DNA of 64,000 nt. Origin: Deltaproteobacteria bacterium YD0425bin51 (lineage in GTDB: Bacteria > Desulfobacterota > Desulfobacteria > Desulfobacterales > YD0425bin51). The number at the start of each line of letters is the position of its first letter. Position 1 is the first letter of the stretch. Under the pieces are notes generated by a model that made no database searches, had not been told where the DNA came from, and worked only from the letters and a program-made list of their open reading frames with translations. The stretch spans positions 102,514 through 166,513 of the forward strand of contig PDZS01000005.1 of assembly GCA_002753225.1 (NCBI GenBank). Reading direction: 5' to 3'. The position numbers and the translations under genes were made by a program. This document shows, one piece after another, positions 49,324 through 58,675 of the stretch.

Positions 49324-49911
49324 TTATTTACTGCTAAATAGTCTATAATACTTATTAACATATTTTACATAATTTTCTGTTTCTGGTATAGAAGGTATTG
49401 TATCTATGACGCGATTTGGTCCTGCATTATAAGCAGCAAGAGCTAAATCTAAATCTCTGAAACGATCCATAAGCGTTCTTAAAAATTTGGTTCCACCCAT
49501 GATATTTTCATGTGGGTCAAAAGGATCTATTACCTGAAGGTCTTCAGCAGTTCCAGGCATTAGTTGCATTAGCCCCATAGCTCCTTTAGGCGAAACAGCT
49601 CTATGATCAAAGTTAGATTCTACTTTTATTACTGCTTTTATTAGCGAAAAATCGATACCATGCGTCTGTGATGCTTTATAAATAAGATGATCAAATTTAT
49701 CTGTTGTAAATGAACTCTTATAATTTATTGAAGGTGGACGATATCGTCTTGATGGTCCTTTTATAAAGAGCTTATATAATGGAGAACTAGGTACGTTTGT
49801 AAAGTGCATGACCCCTGAGCTGTCTCTATAGCAGTATATAGAGTCAGCGTAGGCTTGAGGAATAAATATTTCCAATATAAAAAATATAAGTAAGTTATAA
49901 TACTTCTTCAT
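49324..49911 (-). CDS. lytic transglycosylase with N-terminal DUF4124-like segment
   Basis: The 195-residue protein has a signal peptide, then YCYRDSSGVMHFTNVPSSP, a DUF4124-type segment often fused to SLT enzymes. The SLT domain (about 72-190) has the catalytic glutamate in KVESNFDHRAVSPKGAMG, followed by LMQLMPGTA, GGTKFLRTLMDRF and LALAAYNAGPNRV. It cleaves the MurNAc-GlcNAc bond in peptidoglycan in the periplasm. It is divergent from the hydantoinase-like gene across a 49-nt gap. Confidence 0.92.
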   Translation of the reverse strand: MKKYYNLLIFFILEIFIPQAYADSIYCYRDSSGVMHFTNVPSSPLYKLFIKGPSRRYRPPSINYKSSFTTDKFDHLIYKASQTHGIDFSLIKAVIKVESNFDHRAVSPKGAMGLMQLMPGTAEDLQVIDPFDPHENIMGGTKFLRTLMDRFRDLDLALAAYNAGPNRVIDTIPSIPETENYVKYVNKYYRLFSSK

Positions 49912-49960
49912 AATCCCAAAGATATTTCATAACACATTAAAATGTCAAGGAAAATATTAT

Positions 49961-51622
49961 ATGATTATAGGACTAGACATTGGAGGTACTCATACAGATG
50001 TCGTTTTGCTTGGTCAAGATGGTATAATTAAAAATGTAAAAGTTAAAACTGACCAAGAGGATTTATTCTCTTCAGTACTTAATGCTTTGGATAAAATTAC
50101 AGAAAGTGTATCTTATAGTGATATAAAGAGAATAGTTTTCAGCACAACTCTTACCACAAATGCTATTGCTCAAAATAAGGTTTCACCTATAGGAATGATT
50201 GTTTTAGGAGGACCAGGACTTGATCCTAATTATTTTAAAACAAACAGGCATTATTTTGTTATTTCAGGGTCAATAGACCATAGAGGAAGAGAAATAGAAT
50301 CTATAGATAATGATAAAATTTTAAAAACAAAGACTGCCCTAGAATTAGAAAAAATAAAGCATATTGGAGTAGTCAGCAAATTTTCTGTGCGAAATCCAAG
50401 TCATGAAATCAAAATAAGAGATAAATTAAAGGATTCTTTTGATAAAATTTTTCTTGGGCATGAAGTCTCTGGTAATTTAAATTTTCCGCGTCGCATTGCA
50501 ACAACATATTTGAATGCATCAATATATCCTCTGCATAAACATTTTTTTGAAGCTGTAAAAGGTTCTCTTGAAAAGAAAGGACTTAAAGCTCCTATTCATA
50601 TATTAAAAGCAGATGGTGGAACAATGAACTTTGAATCATCCATTGATTTTCCTGCTCAAACTATTTTATCAGGACCTGCTGCAAGTGTTATGGGAGCAAT
50701 CCCTTACGCAGGAGATAATGAGGAAGTTCTAGTTCTAGATATCGGTGGAACAACAACAGATATGGCAATTTTAATTAATAACGCTCCAGTGCTTGCTCCT
50801 ATGGGTATAGAGATTGGAGGATATAAAACGCTAATAAGAGCGCTTGCGACTCAATCTATTCCACTTGGAGGTGATAGCATAGTTAATGTCATAAATGGTA
50901 AAATCACCATAGGACCTGATCGAATGGATTCTGCAATGATTTATGGAGGAAAATATCCTACTCCCACAGATGCTTTCTCTATTATGCAAAAAATAAATAA
51001 TATTGATAATCAACAAGCTATTTTAGGTCTAGCGCCTATTGCTCTTGAGCTTGGATTACCCATACAAGACATTGCTCTTAAAATAATTGAGCAGGCTTGT
51101 AATGAGATTTTAGCAAAAGCTTTTGAGATGATTGATAAAATTAATAGTAAACCTGTTTATACTGTTCATGAGCTAAAAGAAGGTCATCAAATTAAAATTC
51201 AAAAAATATTAGTTTTGGGAGGACCTGCTCCTTATTTTAAAGAATATCTTGAAAAATTTTCTAAAATCCCTGTTATGGTTGTGCCTAAATGGCAAGTTGC
51301 AAATGCTATTGGAGCAGCTCTTGCTAAAACTACATGCGAAGTCACTCTTTTTGCAGATACTGAAATAGGTAAAGTTACTGCAGTTGAAGAAAATTTTAGT
51401 CAAAATATCAGACGTGATTTTAATAAAAGTGATGCTATAGATATAGCTACAAAACTACTAAAAGAAAAAGTTGTAAGACAAGGTGATGGGAGCGAAGATT
51501 TTGAGACAGAAATTTTAGAAGAACTTCAATTTAATATGGTTCGAGGATTTTATAGTTCTGGAAAAAATATTCGTGTAAAAGTACAGGTAAAACCAGGCCT
51601 TATTAAAGGATATAAAATTTAA
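49961..51622 (+). CDS. hydantoinase/oxoprolinase (HyuA-like) family protein, short form
   Basis: The actin-like ATPase motifs of the family are clear: IGLDIGGTHTDVVLL at the start, STTLTTNAIAQNK (HyuA N-domain), ILSGPAASVMGA, and LDIGGTTTDMAIL for the second phosphate loop. At 553 residues it is shorter than the usual 680-720, ending soon after the core. ATP-dependent ring-opening or carboxylation is the family chemistry; the substrate is unknown. No HyuB partner is adjacent. It shares an operon with a deacetylase-fold protein (17-nt gap), an unusual pairing. Confidence 0.83.
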   Translation: MIIGLDIGGTHTDVVLLGQDGIIKNVKVKTDQEDLFSSVLNALDKITESVSYSDIKRIVFSTTLTTNAIAQNKVSPIGMIVLGGPGLDPNYFKTNRHYFVISGSIDHRGREIESIDNDKILKTKTALELEKIKHIGVVSKFSVRNPSHEIKIRDKLKDSFDKIFLGHEVSGNLNFPRRIATTYLNASIYPLHKHFFEAVKGSLEKKGLKAPIHILKADGGTMNFESSIDFPAQTILSGPAASVMGAIPYAGDNEEVLVLDIGGTTTDMAILINNAPVLAPMGIEIGGYKTLIRALATQSIPLGGDSIVNVINGKITIGPDRMDSAMIYGGKYPTPTDAFSIMQKINNIDNQQAILGLAPIALELGLPIQDIALKIIEQACNEILAKAFEMIDKINSKPVYTVHELKEGHQIKIQKILVLGGPAPYFKEYLEKFSKIPVMVVPKWQVANAIGAALAKTTCEVTLFADTEIGKVTAVEENFSQNIRRDFNKSDAIDIATKLLKEKVVRQGDGSEDFETEILEELQFNMVRGFYSSGKNIRVKVQVKPGLIKGYKI

Positions 51623-51639
51623 ATATATAAGGAGAAATA

Positions 51640-52971
51640 ATGCTGCACGCAAAAAATAAAACAGGGTTAGTTTTTTTCCCTGCATTTGACTGGGCAATAA
51701 GTCCAACTCATCCAGAAAGAGAAGAACGGCTCCTTTATACACAAGATCAAGTCTTTGAAGAAGGAATTTTAGATATTGATGGAATTGTTGAATATAAACC
51801 AGACATAGTTACAATTAAAGATGTTCAAAGAGTTCATTTTTGTGTTCCTGATGTAAATAGTGTTATGACAGAATCTCATTTTATAAGCGCTGGAGGGGCA
51901 AAAAAAATAGGAGAAGTTGTCTGCAGAAAAGAAGTGGATAGAGGGTTTGCTTTAGTAAGACCACCAGGTCATCATGCAATGCGTGTTGTTCATGGAGCAA
52001 GGGGATTTTGTAATGTAAATATTGAAGCAATAATGATAGAATATCTTAGGACTGTTTATCCTGTCGAAAAAATAGCAATAGTTGATACAGACTGCCATCA
52101 TGGAGATGGTACTCAAGATATATACTGGCACGATCCAAACACTCTTTTTATATCCATACATCAAGACGGAAGGACTCTTTATCCAGGTTCTGGATTCATA
52201 AATGAAATGGGAGGACCAAATGCTTTAGGTACTACAATTAATATTCCTCTCCCTCCAGGGACATCAGAGGAAGGTTTTTTATATGCCATAAAAAATATTG
52301 TGCTTCCAATTTTGGATGAATTTAAACCAGATCTAATTGTTAATTCAGCAGGACAAGATAACCATTATTCTGATCCAATTACAAATATGAGCTTTTCTGC
52401 TCAAGGATATGCAGATTTAACATCGCTTTTAAAGGCAGATATAGCTGTTCTGGAAGGAGGTTATTCTATAGAAGGAGCTCTTCCCTATGTAAACGTTGGG
52501 ATAATACTTGCTATGGCAGGGATTGATTACAGCAGGGTAAAAGAACCTGACTATAATATGGACAGTATCCGCCAATCATATGAGATAACACGGAATATTC
52601 AAAAAACAGGAGATGCTGTAATAGAAAATTGGCAACAGAGAGAAAGTATGAAACGTCAGATCAAGATGGGAAAACAGTACGATGTAAGGACAAGGCATGT
52701 CTTTTATGACACAGATGGAATTTTTGAAAACCAATATGAAAGAATTCGCATATGTCAAGAGTGCGCAGGTGTTTTACAAATTGATTCATCATCAGACAGG
52801 GGGAGACGCATTTTTGCTGTTCATATTCCTATAAAAGCATGCCACGTATGTAAAGAAATGGGATACCAATGGTTTGATTCAGCTAAAGTTTCTGCTTTTG
52901 ATAAAATTTTTCTCCAAGATAGAGTAAAAGATGAATTTTTTGAAAAAAGCAGAAATAGTCAAGTGGGATAA
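51640..52971 (+). CDS. histone deacetylase-fold amidohydrolase with C-terminal zinc ribbon
   Basis: The arginase/deacetylase core has all active-site elements: RPPGHHAMR (histidine pair), DTDCHHGDGTQDIYW (metal Asp/His), ISIHQDGRTLYPG, NSAGQDNHYSDP (metal Asp) and LEGGYSIEGAL (catalytic Tyr). In bacteria such enzymes remove acyl groups from acetyl-lysine, polyamines or acetoin-like compounds. Residues about 370-425 add C-x2-C (CQEC) and C-x2-C (CHVC), forming a zinc ribbon not usual in the family. AAGGAG precedes the ATG. The gene is followed after 5 nt by the lysine ligase. Confidence 0.87.
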   Translation: MLHAKNKTGLVFFPAFDWAISPTHPEREERLLYTQDQVFEEGILDIDGIVEYKPDIVTIKDVQRVHFCVPDVNSVMTESHFISAGGAKKIGEVVCRKEVDRGFALVRPPGHHAMRVVHGARGFCNVNIEAIMIEYLRTVYPVEKIAIVDTDCHHGDGTQDIYWHDPNTLFISIHQDGRTLYPGSGFINEMGGPNALGTTINIPLPPGTSEEGFLYAIKNIVLPILDEFKPDLIVNSAGQDNHYSDPITNMSFSAQGYADLTSLLKADIAVLEGGYSIEGALPYVNVGIILAMAGIDYSRVKEPDYNMDSIRQSYEITRNIQKTGDAVIENWQQRESMKRQIKMGKQYDVRTRHVFYDTDGIFENQYERIRICQECAGVLQIDSSSDRGRRIFAVHIPIKACHVCKEMGYQWFDSAKVSAFDKIFLQDRVKDEFFEKSRNSQVG

Positions 52972-52976
52972 GCATT

Positions 52977-53888
52977 TTGAGGCAACTATTTATAAAAAAA
53001 AATATAGAGCTTAGAGCAAAAATTATTCAATCAATTAGAGAGTTTTTTAGCCAAAAAGATTATTTAGAAGTTGAAACTCCAAACAGAATACCATCTCCAG
53101 CCATTGAAGCATATATTGATGCAGAACAATCAGGGGATTATTTTTTGCACACTTCTCCAGAATTATGTATGAAAAGACTCCTTGCAGCTGGATACCCACG
53201 AATTTTTCAAATATGCAAATGTTATAGGTCAAAAGAGAGAGGAGAGCGCCATCTTTCAGAATTTACTATCCTTGAATGGTACTCAGTTCAAAGCGATTAT
53301 ATTTATATGATGGATGAATGCGAAGCTTTGATAAAGAATGTTGCAGCAAAGATTTGCTTTGGTACCGAAATTATATATCAGGATAAAAAAATAAGTTTAA
53401 ATACATCTTGGGATAGAATGTCTGTTGATGAAGCTTTTAGACGATTTGCCTCTATTTCTATGGATGATGCCGTAGCATGTGATAAATTTGATGAAATTAT
53501 ATCATTGGAAATAGAGCAAAATTTGGGACATGAAAAGCCTGTATTTCTTTACGATTACCCTTCTCAAAATGCTTCTTTATCAAGAATAAAACCTGATAAT
53601 AATTCTATTTCTGAAAGATTTGAGCTATACATTTCAGGGATTGAACTTTGTAACGGGTTTACAGAGCTGACAGACCCTGTTGAGCAAAGAAGACGCTTTG
53701 AGATTGAACTTAACCAACGTAAGATATTAGGTAAAGCTCTCTATTCTATGCCTGAAAAATTTTTAAAAGCTTTAAGCTTTATGCCTGAAAGCTCAGGAAA
53801 TGCGTTAGGAATAGATAGGCTTGTCATGCTTTTTGCAAATACTACTAAAATTGATGATGTCGTGACTTTCACTCAGGAAGAACTTTAA
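52977..53888 (+). CDS. epmA: elongation factor P--(R)-beta-lysine ligase-like enzyme
   Basis: The 303-residue protein is a class II lysyl-tRNA-synthetase-like catalytic core without the anticodon domain, as in EpmA (PoxA/GenX). Motifs include FFSQKDYLEVETPNRIPSPA, YFLHTSPELCMKRLLAAGYP, FQICKCYRSKERGERHLSEF (motif 2) and GNALGIDRLVMLFANT (motif 3). In gamma-proteobacteria it attaches beta-lysine to EF-P. Neither efp nor the aminomutase epmB is nearby, and the operon holds a deacetylase-fold enzyme instead. The start is TTG at 52977, with a weak GGGA site. Confidence 0.87.
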   Translation: MRQLFIKKNIELRAKIIQSIREFFSQKDYLEVETPNRIPSPAIEAYIDAEQSGDYFLHTSPELCMKRLLAAGYPRIFQICKCYRSKERGERHLSEFTILEWYSVQSDYIYMMDECEALIKNVAAKICFGTEIIYQDKKISLNTSWDRMSVDEAFRRFASISMDDAVACDKFDEIISLEIEQNLGHEKPVFLYDYPSQNASLSRIKPDNNSISERFELYISGIELCNGFTELTDPVEQRRRFEIELNQRKILGKALYSMPEKFLKALSFMPESSGNALGIDRLVMLFANTTKIDDVVTFTQEEL

Positions 53889-53897
53889 ACCTTTTGC

Positions 53898-56399
53898 TTA
53901 TTTGCTATCTAATATTTCTGTTCCATCCCAATCAGGTGCAAAACCATACTTTCTAAAATAGTTTGCCCTCTCCAGATAGCGAGCAACGGCTTTGTCTTCT
54001 GGATTGAAATTTATTATTTCTTTAAAGCATTTGAGGGCATTTTCAAAATCTTTGGAGTAATAATACTGGATACCTTGCTCAAAGTCAGATTTACTTTTTT
54101 GCTTTCTAATTTTTATTTCATCAGAATCTGTATCGTAGAATTCAAATATTGAAACAACTACTTCTTTCCCTTTGACTTTAACTTTTTCAAGAAAACGGAA
54201 GTTATATTTTGTCGGATCAGTTAAACGGACTAGTGTATCATCGCTTATTATTGTTGTAGCTCCATATAGTTTTGTCAGTCCTTCCAATCGAGATGCAAGA
54301 TTAACAGCATCTGAGATAACTGTTCCTTCCATCCGTTCATGCTCTCCAATTGTTCCGAGCATTAGCATTCCCGTATGTATTCCTATACCAATGCAGACTG
54401 GCTCTTTTCCTGAAATCTTCAAAGTATCGTTAAACTCGCTTAATTTATATTTTATAGATAGAGCTGCGCGGATAGCATCTTCAGCGGCATAAGGGAAAAG
54501 CGCCATTATGGCATCCCCAATATACTTATCTATGAATCCATTATTTTCTCGTATTACAGGACCTATCTTTTCTAAATATCCATTTAAGAAAGCAAAATTT
54601 TCTTCGGGCGTCATGGACTCAGCTCGAGTAGTAAATGATCTGATATCAGCAAAAAGAATGGTCATTTCTTTTTTTATTTGATCTCCAAGTTTAAGACTTG
54701 TGATACTATCTTTTTGTAATAGTTTTAAAAGATCACGAGGTACAAATCTCCCAGTTGCTATATTTATCTTGGCTAATTGATTATGTATGTTTATTCTTGC
54801 AAGAAGCTCATTTTTGCTAAATGGTTTTGCAATATAATCATTTGCTCCAGATTTTAATCCTTCAACAAGCGCCGATACCTGATTTTTAGCTGTTATAAGA
54901 ATGACAGGGAGATCACTTATAGGATATTTTTCCCTTATTTTACGGCACACTTCATAACCGTTCATTTTAGGCATCATTACATCCAAAAGAATTAGTCCTG
55001 GACGAATTTTGTTTAATTTTTCAAGAGCTTCCAGACCAGAATGTGCTGTTTCTACAACCATTCCAGCCATAGAAAGATAATTCCTTAGAACCTGTAAGTT
55101 AACAAGATCATCGTCAACAGCGAGAACCCTTATATCCTTGAGATCGTTATCAATTAGGTTTTCGCGTCTAACTTTTAAGATTTTTTTTCTTTCTATTACA
55201 TCAGGTAACCATGTGACTTTTTCAATTGTATTTGATTGATCTTCAAATTTTTCATCACTCATCTGTAAAGTAAAACTGAATACAGATCCTTTTCCAAGTT
55301 CTGAATTTACCGATATTTCCCCTTCATGAAGCTCGATAAGACTCTTAGTTATGGTTAATCCAAGTCCAGTTCCTCCATATTCGCGGGAAATAGAACCATC
55401 TACTTGTTCAAATGATTTGAATATATCTTTAAATTTATTTTTAGGTATACCAATACCTGTATCAGCTACACTTACTTGGACTTTTCCATCTTTTATTTTA
55501 GCGCTTATTAAAATTTCTCCTTTTTCAGTGAATTTAATGGCATTCCCTATAAGGTTAAACAATATCTGCTGGAGTCTATTTTCATCACCAATGACAGCAA
55601 CCATATCATTAGGGATTTCATTTTTAAGTTCTAAATGCTTGGCTAGAGTAAGAGGTTTTAATAAAAACAACACAATTTCTGTAAGTTGACGGATATCAAT
55701 TGCTCTTTTTTTTAATTGAAGATCTTTATTCTTTAGTTTTGAATAATCAAGGATGTCGTTTACAAGGTTTGCTAGTCTTTTCCCGCTCATAACAACCATT
55801 TCTAGATTCTTTTTGGTTTCTTCTGACAATTCGCCGGTAGCGCCGTCTATTATGGATTGGGTTATTCCAATAATACCATTTAATGGTGTGCGAAGTTCAT
55901 GGGAAGTATTTGAGAGGAATTCGTCTTTTAAAGTGTTTGCCTTTTTTAAATTTTCAACTGCTTTTTGAAGTTTTTTATTTTGCTCCTCGAGCTGCTTGTC
56001 TTTCGAAAATGCAAGGACAGCTTCTCTAACAGTTAAAATAAGGTCATCTTGGTTCCATGGTTTAGAGATATAACGATAAAGATTGGCATAATTAACAGCG
56101 TTTCCTATTGAATCAATATCAGCTTGTCCTGTTAGAAGAATTTTTAATGTCTTAGGTAACAGGGAATGAATCCGCCGCAATAATTCATCTCCTTTTATCC
56201 CAGGCATAATATGATCGGAAATAACCAAAGGAACTTCAATTTTGTCTTGGTTTAATTGGTCAAGAAGTTCAAGCGCTTCTTCTCCGCTTTCAGCAACTTC
56301 TATACTAAAATCACTTTCAAAATGAACTTTAAGCTGTTCTTTGAGTGTTGTCAGAACTATTTCTTCATCATCCACACATATAATTGTAGTTTTGGGCAT
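53898..56399 (-). CDS. REC-histidine kinase-REC-nucleotide cyclase multidomain protein
   Basis: An 833-residue soluble protein. The first receiver has ICVDDEEIVL and VISDHIMPGIKG. HisKA has NTSHELRTPLNGIIG and the ATPase has NAIKFTEKG and EYGGTGLGL. The second receiver has AVDDDLVNLQVLR and LILLDVMMPKMNG. A class III cyclase domain (about 590-770) has both metal aspartates (LFADIRSFT and YIGDAIMALFP) plus GTVISDAVNLASRLEG. A short C-terminal helical repeat follows. It joins phosphorelay and cyclic nucleotide output in one chain. It lies 11 nt after the PAS kinase gene, which probably acts in the same pathway. Confidence 0.9.
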   Translation of the reverse strand: MPKTTIICVDDEEIVLTTLKEQLKVHFESDFSIEVAESGEEALELLDQLNQDKIEVPLVISDHIMPGIKGDELLRRIHSLLPKTLKILLTGQADIDSIGNAVNYANLYRYISKPWNQDDLILTVREAVLAFSKDKQLEEQNKKLQKAVENLKKANTLKDEFLSNTSHELRTPLNGIIGITQSIIDGATGELSEETKKNLEMVVMSGKRLANLVNDILDYSKLKNKDLQLKKRAIDIRQLTEIVLFLLKPLTLAKHLELKNEIPNDMVAVIGDENRLQQILFNLIGNAIKFTEKGEILISAKIKDGKVQVSVADTGIGIPKNKFKDIFKSFEQVDGSISREYGGTGLGLTITKSLIELHEGEISVNSELGKGSVFSFTLQMSDEKFEDQSNTIEKVTWLPDVIERKKILKVRRENLIDNDLKDIRVLAVDDDLVNLQVLRNYLSMAGMVVETAHSGLEALEKLNKIRPGLILLDVMMPKMNGYEVCRKIREKYPISDLPVILITAKNQVSALVEGLKSGANDYIAKPFSKNELLARINIHNQLAKINIATGRFVPRDLLKLLQKDSITSLKLGDQIKKEMTILFADIRSFTTRAESMTPEENFAFLNGYLEKIGPVIRENNGFIDKYIGDAIMALFPYAAEDAIRAALSIKYKLSEFNDTLKISGKEPVCIGIGIHTGMLMLGTIGEHERMEGTVISDAVNLASRLEGLTKLYGATTIISDDTLVRLTDPTKYNFRFLEKVKVKGKEVVVSIFEFYDTDSDEIKIRKQKSKSDFEQGIQYYYSKDFENALKCFKEIINFNPEDKAVARYLERANYFRKYGFAPDWDGTEILDSK

Positions 56400-56410
56400 G
56401 GCAAATAATA

Positions 56411-58675
56411 TTAAGTTGTTGATTGATTTATGGGTAGAAATACCTGAAAGGTAGTTCTACCAGGTTCGCTATTGAATTGAATTGTGCCTTGATGCTTTTC
56501 AATAATTTTTTTGCAAATATCAAGTCCCAGACCTGTTCCCTCACCTGCAGGTTTGGTTGTAAAAAATGGTTCAAAAATTCTATTCTGAATTCCCTTTGCA
56601 ATTCCTTGTCCACTATCTGTAAAGGACACAACCACATGATCGTTTTTAACAGCCACTTTAATTTCCAAATTTCCTTTATATTGCATTGCCTGCAAGGCAT
56701 TATTAATAATATTTGTCCATACTTGGTTCAATTCATCTGGATAACACATGATTTTAGGAATATCTTGATAATCTTTTATGACATCTATGTTGTTGTTGAT
56801 CTGGTTATAAAAGAGCGTTAGAGCTGTTTCAATTCCATCTACAATATTTTCAAGAATTTTTTCACCTGAATGATCATAATGAGCAAATTTTTTAAGTGCA
56901 AAAACAATTTTAGATGCTCGGTCAACAGCTATGATAATATTTCGATTGTTTTTAACCAACCCTGAAAGGCGGTAAACTGCATGAAGAATTATTGAAGCGT
57001 CTTGTCCCTGAAGCAGTTGTAAATATGGACTAATATCTTTATATAAACCCATATCCACGAGTGTATCAGCAAAATTTTCCGCTGATACAATTTCTATAGA
57101 TTCAAGCTGGCTAATGAGTAAGCTTCTGATTTTACGAGCTTCTTTGGAAGACAATTTTTCTTCATTACTTATTGCTTGGTTTAACATGGCAAAAAAAGAT
57201 TCTAGCTTATCTTCAGATAAGCTTTTAAATATTTTAGGTAAATTTAAAAGCATTTCATTCAAACTGTTGGAAACATTATTACTAGCCCCCCGAATAACAC
57301 CTAGAGGAGTATTGATTTCATGGGCAATACCTGTAATTAATTGTCCAAGTGCTGCCATTTTTTCTGATTGGATAAGTTGTGCCTGAGTCGATTTTAGATG
57401 TTCCAATGCCTCTGACAGTTCCCTTGTCCTTTCTTCAACTCTCTGCTCTAAACTTGCATTTAGTTTAAGAATGGTTTCTTCTGCTTTTTTCCGCTCTGTT
57501 ATTTCTACAATAGATCCTTCATAGTAAATAATTTTGCCATTTTCATCATAAACTGCATGGGTGGATACAGAAACCCATAGCAAGCTTCCATCTTTCTTGA
57601 AAGCCTTAGCTTCAAAATTTGTTACATAGCCCTTTTCACAAAGTATTCCAATAAAGTTTTCTATATTTTTGTGATTAACTTTTAGTTGTTTAACAATGTC
57701 TTCAATTGATGAGATTCTCAATTCAGTGGGATCATAACCTATAATTCTTGCCATAGATGGATTTGCGTTTATAAAACTACCGTTAGGGGATACTTGAAAA
57801 ATACCTTCATAAAAGGAACTAAACCGAGCTCGAATCCTTTCTTCTATATATCCAAGAGATAGAGCTTTTTCAATTCCTGGGAAAATGAGTTTTATGACTT
57901 CATAAGTTATCATTTCTTTAGAAATACCGACATCTTCAATTATGACATTCGGGCTTTCGTTCCCATATTTTTCAAAAAAATAGTAGACCAACTCTTTGTA
58001 AACAGCTTGAAAATACTCGGTATTCCTGAAGTGCAGCCAAAATTCGAATCCTATTGTAATGAAGTCTTCCATGTCGTTAGCATCTATCGTATTATAATAT
58101 TCAGATAAAGGATTTTTTGAAATGGACTTCCAGAGTTCATCACTCATTTCAAGGACCTGTTTTTCGTTAAGAAATTCAGTCAAAATTTTCTGACTAAGCT
58201 GCACCATATCTCCGGTCTTTTTTTCGATTAAATTTTGTATAGCATTATTAACTGCCGTTCCCAGTGAAGGAATTATGTTGTTAACAGCTTTTCTTCCCAT
58301 GTTTATCAAAAAAGAGACACCTGGTACACTTTTAGCAACAATATTTTCTGTAAGTAAATATTCTTTAATTCCTGCATATAGTACACTTGAGATCAATTTA
58401 GAATAAATTGAAGTTGACAAAACATATTGAATAGATTTGTTTCTTGCGTTTTTAAGGCTTATACCTTTGTTTACAATTTTATCGAATTGCTTACGTGTAA
58501 AAATATCTTCCAGCAAGGTATTTTGGTTTTGACGTGAGAATAGTAATTTTTTGCTCATTTCTTTGGTCAGTTCCAATATACCATCAGCTATAGGACGATC
58601 TACCACATTTCGTTGAATTATGCCGATTATTTGTTCAGGGTTTACGATATCTTTAAGTTTCATTTTTTTTATCAT
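56411..58675 (-). CDS. PAS-containing histidine kinase with an unknown N-terminal domain
   Basis: Residues about 285-400 form a PAS domain (GIFQVSPNGSFINANPSMARI). A coiled coil (RVEERTRELSEALEHL) leads into HisKA with GIAHEINTPLGVI and HATPase with NALQAMQYKG, GQGIAKG and GEGTGLGLDI. The helical insert between HisKA and the ATPase is long. Residues 1 to about 280 are helical, without clear membrane spans, and I recognise no domain there. No receiver is present, so the adjacent REC-kinase-cyclase is the natural partner. Its ATG overlaps the stop of the MFS gene (ATGA). Confidence 0.87.
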   Translation of the reverse strand: MIKKMKLKDIVNPEQIIGIIQRNVVDRPIADGILELTKEMSKKLLFSRQNQNTLLEDIFTRKQFDKIVNKGISLKNARNKSIQYVLSTSIYSKLISSVLYAGIKEYLLTENIVAKSVPGVSFLINMGRKAVNNIIPSLGTAVNNAIQNLIEKKTGDMVQLSQKILTEFLNEKQVLEMSDELWKSISKNPLSEYYNTIDANDMEDFITIGFEFWLHFRNTEYFQAVYKELVYYFFEKYGNESPNVIIEDVGISKEMITYEVIKLIFPGIEKALSLGYIEERIRARFSSFYEGIFQVSPNGSFINANPSMARIIGYDPTELRISSIEDIVKQLKVNHKNIENFIGILCEKGYVTNFEAKAFKKDGSLLWVSVSTHAVYDENGKIIYYEGSIVEITERKKAEETILKLNASLEQRVEERTRELSEALEHLKSTQAQLIQSEKMAALGQLITGIAHEINTPLGVIRGASNNVSNSLNEMLLNLPKIFKSLSEDKLESFFAMLNQAISNEEKLSSKEARKIRSLLISQLESIEIVSAENFADTLVDMGLYKDISPYLQLLQGQDASIILHAVYRLSGLVKNNRNIIIAVDRASKIVFALKKFAHYDHSGEKILENIVDGIETALTLFYNQINNNIDVIKDYQDIPKIMCYPDELNQVWTNIINNALQAMQYKGNLEIKVAVKNDHVVVSFTDSGQGIAKGIQNRIFEPFFTTKPAGEGTGLGLDICKKIIEKHQGTIQFNSEPGRTTFQVFLPINQSTT

